Position numbers and translations under genes: made by a program
The notes under the pieces: generated by a model
Database searches by the model: none
Seen by the model: only the letters and a program-made list of their open reading frames with translations
What the model was told of the DNA's origin: nothing
Shown: in pieces, positions 36,539 to 46,729 of the stretch
How positions within the stretch are numbered: position 1 is the stretch's first letter
How the letters are laid out: each line of letters starts with the position of its first letter
DNA from: an uncultured Sphingomonadaceae bacterium
Lineage (GTDB): Bacteria > Pseudomonadota > Alphaproteobacteria > Sphingomonadales > Sphingomonadaceae
DNA: 64,000 nt
Assembly (NCBI GenBank): GCA_947501695.1
Contig: CANMWO010000002.1
Span: 248,001 to 312,000, forward strand
Direction: 5' to 3'

Positions 36539-39500
36539 ATGAGTCTCACCAACGTCGCATTGAAATATCCCGCAGCTATCGCGGCCGCTTTGGCTTTGAT
36601 CGCGCTGATCGGTATCATCTCAGCCTTTAGTACACCGATACAGCTGTTCCCCAATATCGATCGCCCTAGCCTAAGCGTACAGGCGGGTTGGCGTGCCGCC
36701 AGTCCCAAGGAAATCGAGTCTGAAATCACCATCCCAATCGAGGATGAACTGCGCGGGCTTCCTGGCCTGACCAGCGTGCAGTCCTGGTCGAACAACGGCA
36801 ATGTCTGGCTCAATCTGGAATTTGCACTCGGCACCAATATGGACAAGGCTTTCGCCCAGGTGTCCAGCCGCGTTCAGCGCGTCCGCAACTGGCCGCTCGA
36901 TGCCGATCGTCCTTCGGTTGGCGGCGCAAATGGTGATCAAGGCGAGTCGCTAATATATCTGTTTCTTCAGGCTTTGCCCGACGGCAACTTGGACACCGAA
37001 GCGCTTGCTACATTTGCCCGCGATACAATCGTCCCCGAGCTAGAATCTGTAGAAGGTGTTCAAGGCGTCAGTGTTGAAGCGCCGACCGGTGAACGGATTT
37101 TACGCATTCGCTTTGATCCATTGCGACTGGCTCAACTTAACCTCACTATAGAACAACTGTCCGCTGCTGTCGGAAGGTTTCAAGATATCGGTGGCGGGAC
37201 TGTTGATGTCGGGCGACGCGGCTATGCCTTGCGCTTTGAAGGCAATTTTTCTGCCGACCAAATTGGCGACCTGACTGTCGCGCAACGCGGTTCCACCGTG
37301 ATCCGGATGCGCGATGTCGCCGATATCAACGTTGGCCCCGACAAAGCATTTGGCGTGACCTATCAAAACGGCAACCCGGCAATCGGCATGCGGGTGGTTC
37401 GTCAGCCGGGCAGCAACACACTGGACGCCATTGATGGCGTTCTCGCTACCATAGCAACGTTCAACGAAAATGAATTGCAAAGCATGGGCGCTAGGATCGA
37501 GAAAAGCTTCGATCCATCCGTCTTCATCAAACGTGCCCTATCTTTCCTTAGTGGAAACTTGCTGCTTGGTACTTTGCTCGCCATTGGCCTGCTCTGGCTT
37601 TTTGTCCGACGCTGGCGCGCGACATTCATCATCGCGGCAACCGTGCCAGTATGCCTATTGGCCACCCTTGCCGTGATTGGAATGACGGGCCGTACGATCA
37701 ACGTGATCTCGCTCGCCGGTCTGGCCTTTGCAACCGGCATGGTGCTTGATGCCGCCATTGTTGTGATGGAAAATTTCGTCCGTTTGCGCAATCACGGGCG
37801 ATCTCCCGGGGAGGCTGCCATTGAAGCGGTATCGCAAGTTTGGCCCGCCCTATTTGCATCGACTGCCACCACCGTCGCAATCTTCATCCCGATCATGTTC
37901 ATCGAGGATGTCGAGGGCCAACTATTTGCCGACCTCGCGTTGACGATCGCTATTTCTGTTGTTGCCAGCTTAATTGTAGCCGTGACATTATTGCCCGCAG
38001 CAGCGCGCCACTACGGTCAAGTCGATATGGAAGATAATGAGCGCCGCTGGGATGGTTATGCCGATCGCATATTCGCTTTAATTGATAGCAACAAGAAGCG
38101 GAGAATCTGGATCCCTTCCCTTATCCTCGCGCCTTTGGTCATCTCCTACTTCCTATGGCCACAGACAGATTATCTGCCAGACGTGAAGCGCGATGCGGTG
38201 GATGCCTGGGTAGGATTGCCATCAGGCGCAACACTGGAATCGGCGCGAACAGAAATTGCCGAAGAGGTCGTCGAGCGCCTTGATCCCTATTTAAAGGGTG
38301 ATAAGCAGCCCGAGCTGCTCAACTATTATCTGTTCGTCAATCCATGGGGCATCAACACTGGTATAAGGATCAAGGATCAATCCCGTATCGATGAGATGAC
38401 GGGCATTGTGAACAACGAGATATTAGCTGGCTTCCCTGATGTGCAAGCCTTTGCCCAACAAGGCAGCCTGTTTGGCAATTTCGGCGGCAACGGGTCGATT
38501 GAACTTTATCTACAGTCCGAAAATGATGAAGATTTGCGAGAGGCGGCGCTGGTCGCAACCGATAGCATTCAAGCCGCCCTGCCCGGCGGTATGGTGAGAC
38601 CTAATCCCGATCCCAATGTGGTTGTTCCGGAACTGCGTCTCACACCTAATGATCGCCGTATCGCTGAACTTGGCATGACCCGGGATCAGGTTGGGCGGGC
38701 GGTTCGAGCGTTCGGTGATGGCCTTTATTTGGGTGAATATGTTTCTGACGGTGAACGGATGCGGGTCATCATGCGCGGTTCGGAAGCCGCTGATCCAGAA
38801 GCCATTGAAAGCGCGCCATTGGTCACACCCAACGCCGGTACGGTACCGCTCGGTGAAGTTGCAACCTTGTTACGCGGTGTCGGGCCAACCCAAATTAGTC
38901 ATGTCGACGGACGTAAAACCGTCACCCTGAACATTAGCCCGCCTGCGGGCATGGCTTTGGGTGAAGCGTTGGACGTCATCAAGACCACTTCAGAACCTGC
39001 CATCCGGGATGCGCTGCAAGGCAGCGGAACATTGCGCTATGGTGGTGATGCCGATGCCTTGATCAAGGCGATCACATCTCTTAGCACCAACTTCATTCTG
39101 GCCGCAGCTTTATTGTTCGTAATCATGGCTTCCGTATTTCGTTCTGCGCGCGATGCGGCTCTGGTCATTATCGCCCTGCCGCTCGCAACTGTTGGTGGCG
39201 TGATTGCGATCCAGATACTCAATCTGTTCAAACCGACACCGCTCGACCTGCTCGGCATGATTGGCTTTGTGATCCTGCTCGGTATCGTGGTGAATAATGC
39301 GATCCTGCTGATGTCACAGGCACGCGAAAGCGAACGCGAAGGCATGGATCGGTCAGAAGCGGCGCGCACCGCGCTACGACTGCGTTTAAGACCAATATTG
39401 ATGACCACTGGCACGTCGGTCATGGGCATGCTCCCGCTTGCCCTGGTACCTGGACCAGGCAGCGCGATTTACCGCGGCCTCGCCGTTATCATCGTCGGTG

Positions 39501-39670
39501 GAGTATTGGTCTCAACCATTTTTACCTTGGTGTTGCTGCCTGCGCTCATCCAGTTGGGAACAGCGAAGAAGGACAAGCCAAGCAAACCAGACACACCTGA
39601 TAAACCGAAAAAAACCCCAGAGCCTGAGCCAAATTTTGGCGGCGGACTAATGCCGGAGCCTGCTGAATGA
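36539..39670 (+). CDS. RND-family efflux pump permease (inner membrane)
   Basis: A 1043-aa proton-driven RND transporter. It begins MSLTNVALKYPAAIAAALALIA at ATG 36539; a read upstream to 36470 adds no matching residues. Two similar halves each contain a membrane bundle of six helices and a large periplasmic loop. Visible motifs are FPNIDRPSLSVQAGWRAASPKEIESEI at the start and GLAFATGMVLDAAIVVMENF (the helix 4 Asp region). It is the first gene of a pump-adaptor-outer membrane factor operon. The substrate is unknown. Confidence 0.92.
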   Translation: MSLTNVALKYPAAIAAALALIALIGIISAFSTPIQLFPNIDRPSLSVQAGWRAASPKEIESEITIPIEDELRGLPGLTSVQSWSNNGNVWLNLEFALGTNMDKAFAQVSSRVQRVRNWPLDADRPSVGGANGDQGESLIYLFLQALPDGNLDTEALATFARDTIVPELESVEGVQGVSVEAPTGERILRIRFDPLRLAQLNLTIEQLSAAVGRFQDIGGGTVDVGRRGYALRFEGNFSADQIGDLTVAQRGSTVIRMRDVADINVGPDKAFGVTYQNGNPAIGMRVVRQPGSNTLDAIDGVLATIATFNENELQSMGARIEKSFDPSVFIKRALSFLSGNLLLGTLLAIGLLWLFVRRWRATFIIAATVPVCLLATLAVIGMTGRTINVISLAGLAFATGMVLDAAIVVMENFVRLRNHGRSPGEAAIEAVSQVWPALFASTATTVAIFIPIMFIEDVEGQLFADLALTIAISVVASLIVAVTLLPAAARHYGQVDMEDNERRWDGYADRIFALIDSNKKRRIWIPSLILAPLVISYFLWPQTDYLPDVKRDAVDAWVGLPSGATLESARTEIAEEVVERLDPYLKGDKQPELLNYYLFVNPWGINTGIRIKDQSRIDEMTGIVNNEILAGFPDVQAFAQQGSLFGNFGGNGSIELYLQSENDEDLREAALVATDSIQAALPGGMVRPNPDPNVVVPELRLTPNDRRIAELGMTRDQVGRAVRAFGDGLYLGEYVSDGERMRVIMRGSEAADPEAIESAPLVTPNAGTVPLGEVATLLRGVGPTQISHVDGRKTVTLNISPPAGMALGEALDVIKTTSEPAIRDALQGSGTLRYGGDADALIKAITSLSTNFILAAALLFVIMASVFRSARDAALVIIALPLATVGGVIAIQILNLFKPTPLDLLGMIGFVILLGIVVNNAILLMSQARESEREGMDRSEAARTALRLRLRPILMTTGTSVMGMLPLALVPGPGSAIYRGLAVIIVGGVLVSTIFTLVLLPALIQLGTAKKDKPSKPDTPDKPKKTPEPEPNFGGGLMPEPAE

Positions 39671-40821
39671 GTTTTGCATTACCCAATATGATCCGTGACA
39701 ATCTGCGCTGGATATTAATCGGCGGCGCGTTGTTGATCGTCATGCTCGCTTATTTTCTATTCTTTGCGTCGGATGCGGCGGAAGGACAAGGCGGAGCCGG
39801 TCAAGGAGGGCCACCACCCGCCATAGTCACGCTCGCAAAGATCGAAAAATTAGCGCTTACCCCCAATTTTACCGCACCCGGTGACATTGTAGCCAATCGC
39901 GATTCTGTTGTCGCAGCAGAAGTCGCCGGACGCATACAAACGACGCTGAACATCGGAGCACGCGTCAGTCGCGGCACCGTCATCGCGGTAATCGATGACC
40001 GTATGGCTCGGCTGGACAGAGACCAGGCCCGGGCAGAGGTTGCGCGCTTGCAATCTGATCTGACGTACCAAAACCGGCTCGTGGGCAGATTGCAGCAGTT
40101 GCTGAAAGAAGAAGCGGAATCAGAAGCCTCTCTAGATGAAGCCATTTCCACACGGGATCAAACGCGTGCGCGTCTGGCCGCTGCAAAAGTTGCGTTGGAA
40201 ACGGCACAAGTCGATCTCACGCGCACTCGCATCCGCGCTCCCTTTGCTGGTCAGATGGTTGAACGCAGAATTGAAGTCGGCGAATATGCAACGCCAGGTC
40301 GGGAAATTGGCCGGATTGTTGGTCGCCAAGGTTCCGAAGCCCGCGTTCGCGTTCCAATTGCGGTTGCTGGTTCCCTATCCACCGGACAAGAAGTCACAAT
40401 TCTCGCTGATGGAGAAAGTCGCTCATCACGCGTGCGGACGGTCATTGAGGCAGGAGACGAGGTCAGCCGGACCGTTGAGGTGCGCGCGCCTATGGGCAGT
40501 CATAACCTTAAAATGGGCAGCGCCATTTCCATCACCGTACCAACTGGCATCGAGCGCGATGTCCTAACCGCGCCGCGTGATGCATTGGTACTGCGCGACA
40601 GCGGCATATTCGTCTATGTCGTCAATCCCAAAGACAAAACTGCCAAGCGTATCGATGTGCAGGTTGGAGAACCCGCTGGTGACCGCGTAGCTATTTCGGG
40701 ACAAATCGCCGCCGGTGACATGATTGTCGTTCGCGGCGGCGAACGATTGCGGGACGGCCAGAATGTAACGTGGGACGATGGCAAGAAAGCCAAAGCCAAG
40801 CCAGAGCAGTCCGCAGGATGA
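39667..40821 (+). CDS. RND periplasmic adaptor (membrane fusion protein)
   Basis: A 384-aa adaptor with an N-terminal membrane helix (WILIGGALLIVMLAYFLFFA). Then come the lipoyl half-motif (PNFTAPGDIVANRDSVVAAEV), a coiled coil at about 110-175 (DRDQARAEVARLQSD to ..LETAQVDLTRT), and the beta-barrel region with VERRIEVGEYATPGREIGRI. The start overlaps the pump's stop by ATGA, and the stop overlaps the next gene's start by ATGA. It links the pump to the outer membrane channel. Confidence 0.92.
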   Translation: MSFALPNMIRDNLRWILIGGALLIVMLAYFLFFASDAAEGQGGAGQGGPPPAIVTLAKIEKLALTPNFTAPGDIVANRDSVVAAEVAGRIQTTLNIGARVSRGTVIAVIDDRMARLDRDQARAEVARLQSDLTYQNRLVGRLQQLLKEEAESEASLDEAISTRDQTRARLAAAKVALETAQVDLTRTRIRAPFAGQMVERRIEVGEYATPGREIGRIVGRQGSEARVRVPIAVAGSLSTGQEVTILADGESRSSRVRTVIEAGDEVSRTVEVRAPMGSHNLKMGSAISITVPTGIERDVLTAPRDALVLRDSGIFVYVVNPKDKTAKRIDVQVGEPAGDRVAISGQIAAGDMIVVRGGERLRDGQNVTWDDGKKAKAKPEQSAG

Positions 40822-42215
40822 TCGGCATGCATATGCGCGCATTTTCGATTTTATGTCTTATAGCATTATCGGCCTGCTCGATCCGGGGCGGTCCTGACCT
40901 TGATATGACGGCTGTTCCAGATGCGCCTGATGGTTGGGCGGCTCGCCCTGACTTGTCTCTTACAAACACCGATGATCTGCAACCTGGGACGGTCAGCAGT
41001 GGTTGGGTGAAGAGATTTGATGACGCGGCTTTGGAGAGCGCCATTCAAGAAGCCTTTGCCAATAATCGTAATCTTCAATCGGTCTTGGCCCAATTGCGCG
41101 CGTCTCGTGCCGCCATGCGTGTGTCTCGGGCGGATCTTTTTCCAACTATCGATCTATCGGGAACCGCCACCGATGCGGAAAATGCCGCCACCGTATATGA
41201 CGGTTCGCTTGAGGCCAGCTGGGAAGTAGATATCTGGGGCCGCAATCTCTCGCTCGCCCGCGCCGGCAATGCCGAAGCCAGAGCCGCAGCCGCTGACTTT
41301 GCAGCTGCTCGTCAAGCGTTGGCCGCCGCTGTAGCCCAAGCCTGGTATGATCGCAGCGCTGCTGGAATTTCTTTGGAGCTGGCTACTAGTGATCTGGAAC
41401 GGCGCAAGGATACGTTGCGGATTACAGATGCCCGGTTCCGTGCCGGCCTTGCCTCGCGTCTGGATGTTCGATTGGCGCAAGTCGCGGTTTCCAATAGCGA
41501 AGACCGTTTGGAAACCGCGTTGCGCAGTTCAAAAAATGCAGCCCGTGCGCTGGAGGTTTTGATCGGGCGCTATCCATCCGGCGACGCAGCCGGGGCTAGT
41601 GATTTGATCATGCCCCAACCCCTCCCGAACATTACCGCACCAGTGTCGGTTCTGGCCGGCCGACCGGATCTGATAGCCGCCGAAGCGCGCGTCGATGCCG
41701 CCGGCCTTCGAGCGGTAGATGCCCGGCATGCGATGTTCCCACAATTGACCCTGCGCTTTGACAGCACCACAAGCAGCGGCAATTTCGGTGACTTATTTGA
41801 TCCCAGCACCTACATCAACGCTATCTCCGCCGGCCTGTTACAGCCCCTGTTCAGAGGCGGTGCCTTGCTCGCCGAAGCCGACCGGCAGGGCGAACTCGCG
41901 AAATCAGCCCTATTCGATTACGCGCAATCAACCTTAACTGCCTTTCAGGAAGTAGAAGATCGCATCGACGCCGAAGCAACGCTTGAACGGCAAGTCGCTT
42001 CTACTGCCACAGCCGCTGAAGAAGCCCGCGCCGCCGTCGGTCTAACCCGTAGCCGCTACATCAATGGCCGCTCCACCATATTTGACCTGATAGACGCGCA
42101 AACGACTGCCATCGCATCCGAAACGCGAGCCATTGAAACCCGTCGCGCGCAAATTGAAAACCGTATCAATCTGCACCTTGCATTGGGGGATGAACCGCTG
42201 CCAGTGGGCAGCTGA
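40818..42215 (+). CDS. Outer membrane efflux factor (NodT family)
   Basis: A 465-aa TolC-like lipoprotein starting at ATG 40818, which overlaps the adaptor stop. The lipobox is LSAC (in SILCLIALSACSIRGG). The repeats of long coiled helices with LQSVLAQLRASRAAMRV and VAQAWYDRSAAGISLELA and TLTAFQEVEDRIDAEATLERQ fit the family. It completes the tripartite efflux pump. A read further upstream to 40770 does not add a signal peptide. Confidence 0.92.
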   Translation: MIGMHMRAFSILCLIALSACSIRGGPDLDMTAVPDAPDGWAARPDLSLTNTDDLQPGTVSSGWVKRFDDAALESAIQEAFANNRNLQSVLAQLRASRAAMRVSRADLFPTIDLSGTATDAENAATVYDGSLEASWEVDIWGRNLSLARAGNAEARAAAADFAAARQALAAAVAQAWYDRSAAGISLELATSDLERRKDTLRITDARFRAGLASRLDVRLAQVAVSNSEDRLETALRSSKNAARALEVLIGRYPSGDAAGASDLIMPQPLPNITAPVSVLAGRPDLIAAEARVDAAGLRAVDARHAMFPQLTLRFDSTTSSGNFGDLFDPSTYINAISAGLLQPLFRGGALLAEADRQGELAKSALFDYAQSTLTAFQEVEDRIDAEATLERQVASTATAAEEARAAVGLTRSRYINGRSTIFDLIDAQTTAIASETRAIETRRAQIENRINLHLALGDEPLPVGS

Positions 42216-42434
42216 ACCAAGCGTTCACAGCAATCAATGAAACATAAGTTGCCGAACCAGAGTGCGACCAAAAGGAAAGAGACATTCTCCCCGTTTTACA
42301 GCTGTTATCAGCTGAAGTTCTCTGGGTCGGCTCTTTCATCAACAACTTTTAGCGATGAAAAACAATCTGCCTCTTGGTACATATAAGAAGTCCCCTGTCC
42401 CTGCCGCCTCAGAATTGCGCGCTGACCGTTTGAC

Positions 42435-45400
42435 TCACTCCCACCAATATGCCGAACGACTTCGCGCACCTGTCACCAACTCGTTCATGGTCACCGGATC
42501 ATACATCCGGCCATTGACCATTACCCGATGGATTTTGTCGCTGTTGCGTATATCCGCGGTTGGATCAGCATCGAGTATGACCAAATCAGCAAGCTTACCG
42601 GCTTCAAGCGATCCTATTTCGTCCGCCATGCCCAATGACTTGGCAGAATCAATCGTACCGGAGCGCAACGCTTGTAACGGTGACATACCGCCGCGAGCGA
42701 AGGACCAGAGTTCCCAATGGGTTGCGATGCCGGCTTGTTGACCATGGGCACCGATGGATACCAATACGCCCTTGTCGGCCAATTTCTTGGCTTCACGGGC
42801 ATTATCGCCGTCGACAAAATCCTCTTCCGGTGCCTTGGTTCGGCGCACATTCGCCGCAGCCAATTGCTTGGGCGGCGTGTGAATGAGCAGCGGATGTTTG
42901 AAAACATCCGTCGCTTGCCGCCAATAGGGATCACCGGCGAGACCGCCATAGCTGACCACCAAAGTCGGCGTGTAATTGGTTTGCGACTGAGAGAACATCT
43001 GCACGACATCCTCATAGAAGATATCGAGTGGGATATTATGCTCCAGCGTGCTGTTGCCATCGGCGATCAGCGCCATATCCATACCGTAAAGCGATCCACC
43101 TTCGGCAACGACCAGCATATCTTCCTGACGCGCGGCTTCAACCACTTGCTGGCGCTGTTCGCGGCGCGGCTGGTTGTAATTTTTCACGCTGCTGCCGCCC
43201 TGGGCTTTCAAACGGCGGACATGGTCGAGCGCGTCATCCAGGCTGTTAATCTCGGCGTAGACTGATGCGGCTTTCGCGCCATAAACAATTTCACCAGTTG
43301 AGAAGATGCGTGGTCCAACGAGCAGGCCAGCACGCTGCATTTCAGCCGCGACGAATATCTCGCTGGCGCGGCTGGAAGGGTCATGAATGGTCGTGGTGCC
43401 AAGGGCCAAATTTTGGATCAGCGACCAATTTTGCTGCGGCACCAGTTCGTCCGTCCCCTGGGCACCATGGGCATGCGCGTCGATATAGCCAGGAACGATG
43501 GTCTTGCCTGAAACATCGACGACAGTCGCGCCTGCCGGAACAGAAACATTACCGCGCCGCCCGATCGAAATGATTTTATTGTCTTTCACAACGATCGTCC
43601 CGTCAGCAACAATGCCACCGTTTTCATCCGCCATCGTAATTAATCGCGCGCCGACCAAAGCGACCATGCCTTTCGGCTTATCGGCCGTAATGGTGCGTTC
43701 TAACGAGACACCGCTGGTAGGCGGTGCAAATTTCGGTGCATCCTTGTCGGCTGGCGCATTCGGAAACAGCGCGCTGGCCTGAGCCGAAAAGACCTGTGGC
43801 CCAATGCTCCAATGTAACTGCTGCCCATTTTGCGACCAGTGGATATAATCCGCACCGCCCTTGCTCACCCGAGTTACGGGCAACGATTTGCTATTCGGTG
43901 TAACGGCCACCGCCTGCGTGCCCGGCAATAGAGGCATCACAAAGGCTTCGTAATTCTGGCGGAAAGCAACATATTGACCGTCTGGCGAGACAATATAGTC
44001 GTTGGCCAATTCACCTGTCGCGTGCGTGCGTTTGGCCTCGCCATTAAGATCGCTACTCATCAACACGCGCTTATTCTCTTCCTGCGCCATCATGAACACA
44101 CGGTCGCTAGTCGCGCCAAATTGCGGACCAGCAGCGCCTTTGGCAATACGCTCCGGCGCGCCGCCAGATGCGGCAACACGATAGACGCCATCATCGACGG
44201 AATAATTTGGTGACGTCAGATATCCGCCATCTTTCATTTCAAAGATAATCGTCCGGCCATCGGGCGAGAAATGCGGTCGGGCATAATGACCGGGCCGGTT
44301 CGTGACGACGCGCGCTGATCCACCCGATGCGCTGACTGTCTTGATCCGCCCGAGCTTACTGTCCGTCCATCCGACAAAGACGATCGAGCGGCCATCGCGA
44401 GACCAGGATGGAAACAGCTCGCGTTCGCCGTTGCTGCTCGTCAACCGTTTGGGCGAGCCGCCGCTCATCGATTTAACATACAACTGTCCTAGGCTTTCAA
44501 ACACGACTTGGCGGCCATTGGGCGACACCGCTGCGAAGCGTGGCATCTTGGTGGTGAAGCTATCCGGTGCCACAGCAATTTTGGGATGCGGGGCATCCGC
44601 AACGCCGCGCGTGTCGTTAATCGCAAAGGGAATCACCGATGCGCCTGTACCATTAGCTGAAACCTTGCGGATTTTTCCACCAGCCCAAAAAACAATGCTA
44701 CGACTGTCGGGAGTCCAGTCCATATTCGGATAGACACCGGTGACAGCCCAAGTTTCCTGTACATCCTGATCAAGGTCATCATAGACTTTGCGCTCGATAC
44801 CCGTCGCAAGGTCTTTGATGTAAAGCTTCGATTCAGCCCGCTCGCGCCGGACAAAAGCAATGCTCTTGCCATCTGGCGAAGGCGTCGGGCGCACCGAACC
44901 GCCAAGGCCGGATACAGCGGTGGTTACCTCACCGCTTTCCAGGTCATATTCCTCGATATTGAACAGGTCCGTATTAGAATCCTGCGCATAGATAAATCGA
45001 CCGCCAGGCGTTATGTTGCGAGTATAGTAGAGCGATTTGCCATCGGGCGCATAAATTGGTTCACCCAATTCCTTTTGATGTTGGTCATTGGGTTTTTTGA
45101 CCAGAACGACCCCTGCACCACCAGACACATGGTAGACCCAAACCTCCCCGGTGCCCAGCGAACGGCCCGTTGTAAAATGTTTCTTGGCAATGATATAACG
45201 ACCATCCGGGCTCCAGCTTGGCTGATTGAGCAAACGGAATTTCTCTTTGGTCACCTGTCGCTTGTCGCTGCCGTCGCGGTTCATGATCCAGATATTGTCA
45301 CCACCACCACGGTCAGAAGTAAAGGCGATCCGTTTGCCATCAGGGGAGAAACGCGGCTGCACTTCCCAAGCCAATCCTTCGGCAATGCGGGTAGGCTTAC

Positions 45401-45644
45401 CACCCGCCATCGGCATCGTATAAACATCCCCGAGCAGCGCAAAAGCTATACTGTTTCCATCTGGACTGACATCAACGTCGATCCAGCTACCTTCATCTGT
45501 TTTGATTGGCACCTGCTTGATAGGCGCGCCTTTGGGAGCATTCACGTCCCATTTTTCCTCTTTCGCTTTTTTATCGGCGGGTTGAGCATAAGCCTGCCCG
45601 GCAAAAGAAATGGCAGCAAGTGCAGTTATCAGGCGATATTTCAT
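42435..45644 (-). CDS. Secreted beta-propeller amidohydrolase fusion, 1069 aa
   Basis: An exported protein with signal peptide about 1-20 (LITALAAISFAGQAYA). Residues about 40-640 are repeated PD40/TolB-like blades (VSPDGNSIAFALLGDVYTMP, RFSPDGKRIAFTSDRGG and further copies). The C-terminal 400 residues are an amidohydrolase: GYIDAHAHGAQGTDELVPQQ, then HDPSSRASEIF, HNIPLDIFYEDVV and GKLADLVILDADPTADIRN. The family has propeller plus metallo-hydrolase in one chain; it is thought to hydrolyse peptides or other cyclic amides, but no substrate is established. Confidence 0.88.
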   Translation of the reverse strand: MKYRLITALAAISFAGQAYAQPADKKAKEEKWDVNAPKGAPIKQVPIKTDEGSWIDVDVSPDGNSIAFALLGDVYTMPMAGGKPTRIAEGLAWEVQPRFSPDGKRIAFTSDRGGGDNIWIMNRDGSDKRQVTKEKFRLLNQPSWSPDGRYIIAKKHFTTGRSLGTGEVWVYHVSGGAGVVLVKKPNDQHQKELGEPIYAPDGKSLYYTRNITPGGRFIYAQDSNTDLFNIEEYDLESGEVTTAVSGLGGSVRPTPSPDGKSIAFVRRERAESKLYIKDLATGIERKVYDDLDQDVQETWAVTGVYPNMDWTPDSRSIVFWAGGKIRKVSANGTGASVIPFAINDTRGVADAPHPKIAVAPDSFTTKMPRFAAVSPNGRQVVFESLGQLYVKSMSGGSPKRLTSSNGERELFPSWSRDGRSIVFVGWTDSKLGRIKTVSASGGSARVVTNRPGHYARPHFSPDGRTIIFEMKDGGYLTSPNYSVDDGVYRVAASGGAPERIAKGAAGPQFGATSDRVFMMAQEENKRVLMSSDLNGEAKRTHATGELANDYIVSPDGQYVAFRQNYEAFVMPLLPGTQAVAVTPNSKSLPVTRVSKGGADYIHWSQNGQQLHWSIGPQVFSAQASALFPNAPADKDAPKFAPPTSGVSLERTITADKPKGMVALVGARLITMADENGGIVADGTIVVKDNKIISIGRRGNVSVPAGATVVDVSGKTIVPGYIDAHAHGAQGTDELVPQQNWSLIQNLALGTTTIHDPSSRASEIFVAAEMQRAGLLVGPRIFSTGEIVYGAKAASVYAEINSLDDALDHVRRLKAQGGSSVKNYNQPRREQRQQVVEAARQEDMLVVAEGGSLYGMDMALIADGNSTLEHNIPLDIFYEDVVQMFSQSQTNYTPTLVVSYGGLAGDPYWRQATDVFKHPLLIHTPPKQLAAANVRRTKAPEEDFVDGDNAREAKKLADKGVLVSIGAHGQQAGIATHWELWSFARGGMSPLQALRSGTIDSAKSLGMADEIGSLEAGKLADLVILDADPTADIRNSDKIHRVMVNGRMYDPVTMNELVTGARSRSAYWWE

Positions 45645-45823
45645 GAGGACTCCCAGTAGCTTGGCAATGGCTTTATTTTATGTCGAAGATAAACAACAAA
45701 ATTAGCATGATGAACAGGAAATATTACACCAGACCGTACCCGCGCGGTCCCCGTTTATCATGATGGACCTATGACCTTTATTAGATTACAAGGATTTACA
45801 TCGAGGTCTTAAGGCGGGAAAAT

Positions 45824-46729
45824 ATGGCGGGGGCAATGCAGCGCTATCGGCATGTCAGCATTTTGGTAACAGCGACCCTGTTATTGACAACTGGTTGCAC
45901 GAAACAAGAGAAGATAACTGCGATCTCGGAAGAGCCCGCAAACTATATGCCCCCTGCGCCACCGACGGCAGCGGCAACACCAGCTCCAAGACCAGAAAAA
46001 GTGCGCGACAAAGCAATACCGGTCACAAAAGCCAATCGACAAAAAGCCCAACTAAGCGCCAAGCGTATAACATCTGGAATGGGTGTGTTTAGAGGCGGTA
46101 GATTACCAAAAAAAACCGGCATCCCGCCCTATCCGGTCTGGCCTCCCGAAACTCCGTCATCACGCGTCAGCCTCGACCGTTTTATCACAGCGCGGACGAA
46201 CCTCTCCCTCTATGATGCCGGGCAAAAGCTGAAACGCTCTTTTGAGGATGCGGGCTATTTGGAATATAGTTATTTTGCCGCTCCCGGTGGATTTGTGCTG
46301 GTCACGCGTATCGAAAAGATCAGCGCCAAGGGCGACCCCCTGCCCGGCACGGAGCGCTATCAACTGCCCAATCAACGAAGTTCCGGGTCATTGACAAGTT
46401 TTGTCCGCGGCCTGTTTCTTGACGCGCCTCCCGGCTTTTATCGCTATATTGCGGTGGTGGTCAGCGACGAACCCTATCGGACAAGTCGCAAGACACTCAC
46501 AAGCAAAAAAGCGGAAAGTCGACTGAGAGCTGGTAGCAACAACCTGTCTACCGTTTATAAAAAAGTCGCTTTCACCAGCGATCACAATGTGGATGCTCTG
46601 ATCTATGAATTCACCAAAAACGTCCGCACCGGCAAAGTGCGGATGATTGCGCCGGGTCGTCTGGAACCAAGCATTCACCTAACCAAAACGAAGCTAAACA
46701 AGACTATCCGTTCGAATTTCAGGCGCTGA
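45824..46729 (+). CDS. Lipoprotein of unknown function, operon with TIR protein
   Basis: A 301-aa protein starting at ATG 45824 behind AAGGCGGGAAAAT. It has a lipobox TTGC near residue 25 (LVTATLLLTTGC). A Pro-rich stretch (MPPAPPTAAATPAPRP) then leads to a globular part (about 115-300) with ISAKGDPLPGTERYQLP, FYRYIAVVVSDEPYRT and MIAPGRLEPSIHLTKTKL. I recognise no family for this globular part. The stop at 46727-46729 is followed at once by the TIR gene, so the two are cotranscribed and probably act together. Confidence 0.75.
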   Translation: MAGAMQRYRHVSILVTATLLLTTGCTKQEKITAISEEPANYMPPAPPTAAATPAPRPEKVRDKAIPVTKANRQKAQLSAKRITSGMGVFRGGRLPKKTGIPPYPVWPPETPSSRVSLDRFITARTNLSLYDAGQKLKRSFEDAGYLEYSYFAAPGGFVLVTRIEKISAKGDPLPGTERYQLPNQRSSGSLTSFVRGLFLDAPPGFYRYIAVVVSDEPYRTSRKTLTSKKAESRLRAGSNNLSTVYKKVAFTSDHNVDALIYEFTKNVRTGKVRMIAPGRLEPSIHLTKTKLNKTIRSNFRR

